Assembly (NCBI GenBank): GCA_963770045.1 | Contig: CAVYOD010000029.1 | Span: 62,001 to 126,000 of the forward strand | Length of the DNA stretch: 64,000 nt | Source: CAVYOD01 sp963770045 | Lineage (GTDB): Bacteria; Acidobacteriota; Aminicenantia; Aminicenantales; CAVYOD01 | Direction of reading: 5' to 3' | In this document: one piece after another, positions 58,050 to 64,000 of the stretch | How the letters are laid out: every line of letters starts with the position of its first letter | Position numbering within the stretch: the first letter of the stretch is position 1 | Notes under the pieces: model-generated | Seen by the model: only the letters and a program-made list of their open reading frames with translations | Database searches by the model: none | Told to the model about the DNA's origin: nothing | Made by a program: the position numbers and the translations under genes

Positions 58050-58849
58050 CCTCCCACCGCCGAATAGACCTTTACTCCGGCACGCCAAATTCCCCGCAGC
58101 AGGATGAGGCTGGCAGCAAGCCAGACTGTTTGCGCGGCTAGGCCTGTCAAGGCCTGTGCCGGCGTCAGCCGCCCGAGCAGGAGCTCGACCGGGAAGGCGA
58201 TCATCCAGCGAAAAGGCAGGATTGCCGCCACGACCTGGATGATGTGCGGAAAAAGGGAGAGCGGAGCAACTTGCCCGGACAGGAATAACGCGGCGACATA
58301 ATATCCTTGATTCACAGCGCTTACCCGGGTCGTCCAGAATGCGGCCAGGGCCAGCGTCCACTCGATCAAAAAGCGCAACATAAACGCCAGCAGCAGCGAC
58401 GGAACAAACGCCGCGATGGCCCACGGGACGGCATGGAATGCGGGACGAAATACGACCGCCAAGATCACCGCCGCAACAAGCATCATAGGAAGAGTGATCA
58501 GCTTGGATGAAACGTTGTCGACGATGTCCGTGTGGATCGGGTGCAGGGGCCGAAGCAGTGCAAAAGAAAGCAAGCCCTCACGGATGCGGTATTCGAACTC
58601 GTAGATAATCCAGGTGTAGGTGAAGTGGTTGACGAGCATCATGGCGATAAAGTACGCCGCAAAATCGGCCGCGGTGAATCCACCCACACTCCCTCCCGTG
58701 GACTGGGAGACCACCGACCATACGACCAGGAAAATGAGCGGCTCCAGCACGTGGCCGATCATCCAGATGAATATCGCCGCCCGGTATTGGACAAAAGACG
58801 CGAGAGTGGTCTTGAACTGCTGGGCGTAGATTTCGACCAGGCCCTTCAC
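58046..58849 (-). CDS. ABC-2 type exporter permease
   Basis: A 267-residue inner-membrane permease. GTG 58849 is chosen because AGGAGG lies at a good distance and the start overlaps the ATPase stop. It begins 'VKGLVEIYAQQFKTTLASFV', then 'YRAAIFIWMIGHVLEPLIFL', a typical first helix. 'EFEYRIREGLLSFALLRPLH' is the counterpart of the DUF990 gate motif, and the C-terminus is 'LRGIWRAGVKVYSAVGG'. Six helices are visible. It belongs to the same exporter as the genes on either side. Confidence 0.86.
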   Translation of the reverse strand: MKGLVEIYAQQFKTTLASFVQYRAAIFIWMIGHVLEPLIFLVVWSVVSQSTGGSVGGFTAADFAAYFIAMMLVNHFTYTWIIYEFEYRIREGLLSFALLRPLHPIHTDIVDNVSSKLITLPMMLVAAVILAVVFRPAFHAVPWAIAAFVPSLLLAFMLRFLIEWTLALAAFWTTRVSAVNQGYYVAALFLSGQVAPLSLFPHIIQVVAAILPFRWMIAFPVELLLGRLTPAQALTGLAAQTVWLAASLILLRGIWRAGVKVYSAVGG

Positions 58850-59859
58850 AGGACCTCCTGGGCAAAGACCCGCTCGATCACCTCCTCGATGGGCGGGTCT
58901 TCCACCGTGAGATCGATCACGGCCAGGTCTGCGAGGAGGCGCTCCGTGACCCGGGCCGTCTCCGCCTTGGGAACGCGGAGCGTGGCGCGGCCGTCCGCAC
59001 AAGAGACTACCTCGCCATAGGCGTGAAGGTCGGCCTGGCAGTCCCGCAGTTGGACGACGATCGTCTTGTGCGCGCTGAAACTCCGCACCAGGTCGGCAAG
59101 CTCGCCGTCGAAGAGGAGCTTCCCGTGGTGGATGACGATGACTCGCCGGCACAACGCCTCAACGTCCGCCATGTAATGGCTGGTCAGGAGAACAGTTGCC
59201 CCGAATCGCCGGTTGTACTCGCCTATGAAGGAGCGGATTCGCCGCTGCATCGTCACGTCCAGTCCGATGGTCGGCTCGTCCAAGAAGACAACCCGAGGGC
59301 GGTGCAGGAGCGCCGCCGCGATCTCGCATTTCATCCTCTCCCCCAGGGAGAGGTTGCGCACCGGCTTCCGGAGCAAGGGGCCCAGCTCGAGCAGCTCGGT
59401 GAGCTCTTCAACTGTCTGGCGATAATCGGCGGCCGGAATCCTGTAGATCGCGCGATTGAGCTCGAATGAATCGGCCGCAGGGATATCCCAGACGAGCTGG
59501 TTGCGCTGTCCCATGACCAGAGTGATTTGCCGCAGAAAGCTCTTCTCCCGCCTCCAGGGCACATAGTCAAGCACGGTGAGATCCCCCGCCGTTGGATGCA
59601 GGAGCCCGGAAAGCATCTTGAGGGTTGTCGTCTTGCCCGCGCCGTTGGGCCCCAGGAAGCCTACGATCTCGCCGGGAGCCAGATCGAAAGAGATGCCGTC
59701 CACGGCGCGGATTTCCTTCTTGCGCCGACGCAGAAGGCTCCGCAGCGCAGCCCGCACGCCGGATTCTCGCTCGGTGACGACGTAGGTCTTGCGGAGGTCC
59801 CGGATTCGGATAGCCAACGGAGGCGCCGTGGGCTGCATATCCCCAGGTTGTGTTGCCAT
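58846..59859 (-). CDS. ABC-2 exporter ATP-binding protein
   Basis: A 337-residue nucleotide-binding subunit. Walker A is 'GPNGAGKTTT' (about 72-81), the signature is 'LSLGERMKCE' (about 170-179) and Walker B is 'VVFLDEPTIGLD' (about 191-202); the switch His is in 'LLTSHYMADVE'. The 30-residue insertion after 'LRKTY' and the C-terminal regulatory extension (about 250-337) match the subfamily that drives DUF990-type permease pairs. AGGA lies before the ATG. It is the first gene of the ABC-2 part of the operon, 59 bp after the FtsX-type permease. Confidence 0.92.
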   Translation of the reverse strand: MATQPGDMQPTAPPLAIRIRDLRKTYVVTERESGVRAALRSLLRRRKKEIRAVDGISFDLAPGEIVGFLGPNGAGKTTTLKMLSGLLHPTAGDLTVLDYVPWRREKSFLRQITLVMGQRNQLVWDIPAADSFELNRAIYRIPAADYRQTVEELTELLELGPLLRKPVRNLSLGERMKCEIAAALLHRPRVVFLDEPTIGLDVTMQRRIRSFIGEYNRRFGATVLLTSHYMADVEALCRRVIVIHHGKLLFDGELADLVRSFSAHKTIVVQLRDCQADLHAYGEVVSCADGRATLRVPKAETARVTERLLADLAVIDLTVEDPPIEEVIERVFAQEVL

Positions 59860-59918
59860 GGTCCTAAGAATTCACCTCGATGATTTCAGGCTATAGATGT
59901 CCCTCCGGCAGAACTTAT

Positions 59919-61088
59919 TTAAAGCTCTCGAAGCGCCGCGGCGACCGGCCGGCGGGAGGCGCGGATGGCCGGAGGAAGCCCGCCCACGAGACCCATCAAG
60001 AGTGAGAACACGATTCCCTGCGCGAGCAACAATGGCGTAATCCGAAATGCGAACGCCAGATGGGAGAACGTCTGCCAGTTCATGGTTCCGGTTGTAAAGC
60101 CGTTCATCGGGAGCACCGCCAGACAACCTAGGACACCGCCGGCCAGGGCAATGAAGAGTGATTCCACTACGAAGGAGAAGACGACCGTCCCGCCGCCGAA
60201 TCCAAGCGCCCGCAGCGTGGCGATCTCCCGGGACCTCTCCGCGACGGCAGAGTACATGGTGTTGAGGCCGCCGAACACCGCGCCGATGCCCATCACGGCA
60301 GCGACCAGGAAGCCCAAAATGTGGATCAGCATGGTGAGCGCCCGGGACTGCTTCTCGTAATATTCCGTTTCGCGGTCCACCTGCACGGAAAGCCGAGGGT
60401 CAGACGTGAGCGAATCTTTGAACCCCGTCAGGGCTGAGGCCGAGTCGAGACGCGCCGTGATCGATTGGAAAATGTTTGTCGGCCTCTTGTACGTCTCGCT
60501 GAGGACGTTGGCGTCGCACCAGACCTCGGAATCAAAAGCGCTCCCGCCGGCGTCGAAAATCCCGACCACCTTCCAGGCCCCGCCGCCAAAACGCACGGTG
60601 CTCCCGAGGGAGAGGCCGCTGTAAGATTTCACGGCGTTGCGCCCCACGACGAGCTCGCCGAGCCCCGACTGGAAGAATCGGCCGGCTGTGACGCGCACGT
60701 TATCACGCACCTCCAGCACCCGGGGAGAGACTCCCCGCACCTGGACGTTGGCCATGGTCCCCGTCCTGGCGAGCGGAAAGGCCGCGATCACCACGACTTC
60801 CCCTGAAACAAGCGGTCCGTGAGCATCCCGGGCGACCCCCGGCGCGTCTTCAACCACGCGAAGCTGATCCAGGGTCACCGCGCTCACCATCTCTGAGTCC
60901 GCGCCGGCCCGCCGGACAATCGCGTTGCGCGGCGAGCCGGAGGCCACCAGAGTGGCCCGAAATCCGTTCGCCATGGCCAGCACGGCAACAAACACACCCA
61001 CGGTGCCGGCGATGCCGAGGACAGCCACGATCGCGGAGGTCCAGCGTTTCAAGACGCTCCGCACGTTGTAGGCGAGCGGGATGGCCAT
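59919..61088 (-). CDS. MacB/FtsX-type ABC permease, second subunit
   Basis: A 389-residue permease with the MacB layout: one N-terminal helix (about 15-40), a large periplasmic domain (about 45-260) and three C-terminal helices. 'AIPLAYNVRSVLKRWTSAIV' opens it. The FtsX domain carries 'GIGAVFGGLNTMYSAVAERS' and 'REIATLRALGFGGGTVVFSF', which is the coupling helix to the ATPase. It ends 'AIRASRRPVAAALREL'. It starts one base after the stop of the other permease, so the two are co-translated. Confidence 0.9.
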   Translation of the reverse strand: MAIPLAYNVRSVLKRWTSAIVAVLGIAGTVGVFVAVLAMANGFRATLVASGSPRNAIVRRAGADSEMVSAVTLDQLRVVEDAPGVARDAHGPLVSGEVVVIAAFPLARTGTMANVQVRGVSPRVLEVRDNVRVTAGRFFQSGLGELVVGRNAVKSYSGLSLGSTVRFGGGAWKVVGIFDAGGSAFDSEVWCDANVLSETYKRPTNIFQSITARLDSASALTGFKDSLTSDPRLSVQVDRETEYYEKQSRALTMLIHILGFLVAAVMGIGAVFGGLNTMYSAVAERSREIATLRALGFGGGTVVFSFVVESLFIALAGGVLGCLAVLPMNGFTTGTMNWQTFSHLAFAFRITPLLLAQGIVFSLLMGLVGGLPPAIRASRRPVAAALREL

Positions 61089-61089
61089 T

Positions 61090-62229
61090 TCACACCCTCC
61101 TCAGCGCGTCCGCGACCCGAAGCCTCATGGCGCCGATCGCCGGCAGCAGTCCGGCGATGGCCCCCACGCCGAGGGCCAGCAAAAAGCCCAGGCCCAAAGT
61201 GAACAGCGGGAGGCGGAGCCCTGCCAGCATGGGGACGGCGCGCCCGATCCCGGGGATCACGATTCTGGCGAGGGCCAGTCCGATGAACCCCCCTTGTCCG
61301 GCGATGAGGACCGACTCGGCAATGATGAGCCCGAGCACTCCGACATCAGAGTAGCCGATCGTCTTCAGCACGGCCAGCTCGCCGGTCCGCTCGCGCACCG
61401 CGATCGCCATGGTGTTCCCGGTGACCAGCAGGAGCGTGAAGAAAACCACGGATCCGATGGCCAGGACCAGGAACTCGACGTTCCCGATCTGCTTGGCGAA
61501 GGAAGCGGCAAACGCCTTCTCCGTCTGGGTGAGCGTCTCATAGGGCGAATTCGCAAACCGCTCGTCGATCGTCTTGGCGACCCTGACTGCGTCATCCGGG
61601 TTGGCGAGCTTCACGACATACCAGCCGACAGTGCCCTTGCCAAACGCCCGTTGCTCGTCCAGGTAGTCAAAGCGGAACAAGAGAGCGGACGTGTCCACGT
61701 CCGGGCGGTTGCCGTCATAAATCCCGGCGACATTGAACTCCCATGTTCCCGTCCAGATCGTGCCCCGGAGAGGGATTCTGTCGCCGACCTTGAAGCCGAA
61801 GCGCTTGGCCAGGCTGCGGCCGACCAGGCAGGCCTGACGGTCGCGCAGGAAGGCGTCTCGCTGCTCGGCAGGGATGACGTACTCCGAATATACCTTGAGC
61901 CAGGTGTCCTTATCCACCGCGAACTGAGGGAAGAAGTTGCGCTCGTCCTGGTAGACGCCCCCGAACCACGCGGCGTACGATACTTCCGAGACGCCCGGCA
62001 CCTGGAGGAGCCGGTCGCGGTAGGAGTATGGAAGCGGCATGATCAGGGAGATTCTGTTGATCACGTCGAGGCGATCCACGCCCGCCAGGTCGCTCCCGAA
62101 GCTGAAGGCGAAGCGAATCGCAACCAGAAGCCCGAAAAGGAAAAGGGCCACGACAAATGAGCCGATTGTCAACGTTGTGCGCACCTTTTTGCGCTGGAGG
62201 TTGGCCCAGACAAGCCGGAAAAACTTCAT
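61090..62229 (-). CDS. MacB/FtsX-type ABC permease, first subunit
   Basis: A 379-residue permease: N-terminal helix ('VRTTLTIGSFVVALFLFGLL'), periplasmic domain, then the FtsX domain with 'NTMAIAVRERTGELAVLKTI' as coupling helix. The C-terminus 'AIGAMRLRVADALRRV' is typical. Its ATG overlaps the stop of the ATPase gene. With the second subunit it probably makes a heterodimeric mechanotransmission pump that works with the periplasmic adaptor upstream. Confidence 0.9.
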   Translation of the reverse strand: MKFFRLVWANLQRKKVRTTLTIGSFVVALFLFGLLVAIRFAFSFGSDLAGVDRLDVINRISLIMPLPYSYRDRLLQVPGVSEVSYAAWFGGVYQDERNFFPQFAVDKDTWLKVYSEYVIPAEQRDAFLRDRQACLVGRSLAKRFGFKVGDRIPLRGTIWTGTWEFNVAGIYDGNRPDVDTSALLFRFDYLDEQRAFGKGTVGWYVVKLANPDDAVRVAKTIDERFANSPYETLTQTEKAFAASFAKQIGNVEFLVLAIGSVVFFTLLLVTGNTMAIAVRERTGELAVLKTIGYSDVGVLGLIIAESVLIAGQGGFIGLALARIVIPGIGRAVPMLAGLRLPLFTLGLGFLLALGVGAIAGLLPAIGAMRLRVADALRRV

Positions 62230-62951
62230 GGGTTGCTCCCGTTTGTGGGGGCTTCGACCAGCACGCCCTTGTCCAAGTGGAGTGACACCTGGGCGCGGCC
62301 GGCGGCACGCGGATCATGGGTGACCATGAGGACGGTCTTGCCGTACTCGTGAACCAGCCGCCCAATGAGGTCCATGATCTCCTCGGCGCTCTTCCGGTCC
62401 AGGTCGCCGGTCGGTTCGTCACAAAGCAGGAACGTTGGATCGGCGACGATCGCGCGGGCGATCGCCACCCTCTGTTCTTCGCCGCCGGAGAGCTGGCGCG
62501 GGTAATGATCCATGCGGTCGGAGAGTCCCACGACCCCGAGCGCGGTTTCTACGTGTTCGCGCCTCTGGGCTTTTGAGAGCTTGGTGAGAAGGAGGGGCAG
62601 CTCCACATTCCGGAAGGCGGTCAGCACGGGGATCAGGTTATACATCTGGAAGACGAAACCCACGTGGCGCGCACGCCAGGCCGTGAGCTTCCTGGCCGAC
62701 ATATGCGTGATCTCGTCGCCCGCCACCGTGATGCTGCCGGAGGTGGGAAGATCGAGCCCGCCGATGAGGTTTAGGAGTGTCGTCTTCCCCGAGCCGCTGG
62801 GGCCCATGAAAGCGACGAAATCGCCCTTGTCCACGTCCAGGTTCAAGCCCTGGAGGACATGGATCTCCTCGCTGCCGCGGAGGTACTTCTTATCCAATTT
62901 GCGGACCTGGACGAGGCTCGTCCCATTGCCTTTGCCGTCAACCCTCACCAT
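62226..62951 (-). CDS. MacB/LolD-type ABC ATP-binding protein
   Basis: A 241-residue ATPase. Walker A 'GPSGSGKTTL', Q-loop 'GFVFQMYNLIPVLTAFRNVE', signature 'LSGGEEQRVAIARAI', Walker B 'FLLCDEPTGDLD' and switch 'VTHDPRAA' are complete. The signature has Glu where Gln is usual. 'YNLIPVLTAFRNVELPL' is the MacB/LolD hallmark. The start lies 14 bases after the adaptor stop. It drives the two FtsX-type permeases that follow. Confidence 0.93.
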   Translation of the reverse strand: MVRVDGKGNGTSLVQVRKLDKKYLRGSEEIHVLQGLNLDVDKGDFVAFMGPSGSGKTTLLNLIGGLDLPTSGSITVAGDEITHMSARKLTAWRARHVGFVFQMYNLIPVLTAFRNVELPLLLTKLSKAQRREHVETALGVVGLSDRMDHYPRQLSGGEEQRVAIARAIVADPTFLLCDEPTGDLDRKSAEEIMDLIGRLVHEYGKTVLMVTHDPRAAGRAQVSLHLDKGVLVEAPTNGSNP

Positions 62952-62965
62952 GCTGTTCTCCTCGT

Positions 62966-64000
62966 CTATTTCACCTTCACGCGCTGGCCGTCGTGTAAAC
63001 CTTGGGGGCCCTTCACCACGATCTTATCGCCCGGCGCAAGACCCGCCGTGACTTCCACGTCGCCGCCCCTGACCACTCCCAGACTCACCGCGCGTCTTTC
63101 CAGAAGACCGTCGTGGAAAAGAAACACGACTTCCCTGCCCTCGGCTTGCCGCACGGCCTCTCGCGGCACCACCGCGCGCGCTTGGGGCTGCCCGGGCGGC
63201 TGCTCGCCCGCCAGAAAAGAGACCTTCACTCCCATGTCCGGCAGGATCCGCGGATCCAGCTTATCGAACGAGATTCGCACTTTCACCGTGGCTTTCTGCC
63301 GGTCTGCGGTGGGGATCACCGTCCGCACCTTGGCGGGTATGCGCCAGTCCGGATAGGCGTCGAGCACCGCTTCAACTCGCTGTCCCGGGACAACCCGGGC
63401 GATGTACGACTCGTTGACGTCGACCTCGATCTCGATGGATGCCATGTCCACGATCGTGGCGATGCCGGTGCGGGTGAAGCCGCCCCCGGCTGAGATCGGG
63501 GAAACCATCTCGCCGCGCTGCGCGTCCTTGGAGACCACAACACCGGCGAAGGGCGCCCGCACCGTGCAATTGTCAACATCCTGCTGAGCCACGGCGATCT
63601 GGGCGTCGGCGGCCCGCACTTGCTCGTTGGCCGCCGCGATCTGGGCCCTCAAGCTTTCGGCGGTCGTGCGCGCCAGGTCGAGGGCCTGCTGGCTGGCGAT
63701 GCCGTGCTTCTGGAGGTCCTCCTGGCGGCGGTACTCGCGGTCCGCGTTGGAGAGGTTGACCTGGAGGTTTTCGATCAGGGCCGCGGTCGCGTCACGCTGC
63801 GTCTTGGCCGCGCGCAAACGGCGCTGGGCGTCTGAATCGTCGAGGCGCGCGAGGAGTTGCCCCTCGTTGACCACCATCCCCTCATCAACATAGACGTCCA
63901 CGACTCGCGCCGTAATCTTGGCCGCCACCGTGGCCCTGCGGCGGGGCGTAATGTAGCCGCTCGCGTTCAGGAGGGCGATGGTTGCGGGATCGCCCGCCGG
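62966..64000 (-). CDS. HlyD/MacA-type periplasmic adaptor (5' end outside window)
   Basis: A periplasmic membrane-fusion protein; the frame is open to base 64000, so the N-terminal anchor is missing. About 345 residues are visible. They begin in the lipoyl/barrel-sandwich half ('ASGYITPRRRATVAAKITAR'), then a coiled-coil hairpin rich in Ala, Arg and Gln (about 70-140) and the second lipoyl half ('VRAPFAGVVVSKDAQRGEM'). The beta-barrel follows ('IEIEVDVNESYIARVVPGQR', 'ATVKVRISFDKLDPRILPDM') and a membrane-proximal end. It would link the MacB-type pump to an outer-membrane channel. It heads the seven-gene operon running left to 57263. Confidence 0.9.
   Translation of the reverse strand, partial: PAGDPATIALLNASGYITPRRRATVAAKITARVVDVYVDEGMVVNEGQLLARLDDSDAQRRLRAAKTQRDATAALIENLQVNLSNADREYRRQEDLQKHGIASQQALDLARTTAESLRAQIAAANEQVRAADAQIAVAQQDVDNCTVRAPFAGVVVSKDAQRGEMVSPISAGGGFTRTGIATIVDMASIEIEVDVNESYIARVVPGQRVEAVLDAYPDWRIPAKVRTVIPTADRQKATVKVRISFDKLDPRILPDMGVKVSFLAGEQPPGQPQARAVVPREAVRQAEGREVVFLFHDGLLERRAVSLGVVRGGDVEVTAGLAPGDKIVVKGPQGLHDGQRVKVK

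Overview
The window is one contiguous piece of a Gram-negative bacterial chromosome of moderately high GC. The Gram-negative inference rests on a TolC-type channel, an outer-membrane barrel, a CusCBA pump, LolD/MacB-type ABC modules and an alpha-2-macroglobulin/PbpC pair. The gene mix (two secreted VPS10-type beta-propeller proteins, BlaI/M56 control, hydantoinase pair, PUFA-synthase-like PKS) is one I associate with uncultured Acidobacteriota/Aminicenantes-type bacteria. That placement is inference; no rRNA gene is present to settle it.

Layout. 1-7588: alpha-2-macroglobulin (cut by the left edge), penicillin-binding protein 1C, RidA. 7597-8479: two intergenic elements with inverted 'gtctatctcgtc' arms on either side of a small FmdB-type zinc ribbon gene. 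8532-12110: hydantoinase/oxoprolinase A and B. 12107-19449: a metal-efflux operon with its own promoter/operator (BlaI repressor, M56 protease, CusC, CusB, CusA). 19450-19558: a large perfect hairpin between convergent genes. 19565-23465 (minus): DegT aminotransferase, NusG-like factor, nitrilase-family amidohydrolase, Xaa-Pro aminopeptidase. 23535-34338: a VPS10-type propeller protein, ornithine cyclodeaminase-like enzyme, outer-membrane barrel, NCS2 purine permease, a seven-PAS HD-GYP protein and a secreted cyclase-family hydrolase.

34388-46158 is the accessory highlight: a candidate island bounded by an imperfect direct repeat, with the 3' end of an initiator tRNA-Met gene on its right. 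It carries a GNAT-like protein, a tandem nitronate-monooxygenase/enoyl-reductase protein, a KS-AT-ACP-ACP-KR-DH polyketide synthase and a stand-alone phosphopantetheinyl transferase. Together these supply every activity of an iterative, reducing lipid synthase. A CsbD stress protein, a 29-residue membrane peptide and a CorA fragment follow.

46477-52201: nuoJKLMN, the membrane arm of complex I. 52303-57125 (minus): a second VPS10-type protein and two secreted proteins. 57263-64000 (minus): a seven-gene transport operon made of a periplasmic adaptor, a MacB/LolD-type ABC module and an ABC-2 module.

Caveat for the whole annotation: many long genes, including the conserved nuoK and nuoM, are broken by single-base indels, often in homopolymers, at sites where both halves are otherwise perfectly conserved. 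I treat these as probable sequencing or assembly errors. The affected genes are given as single merged features, with the approximate indel sites stated.
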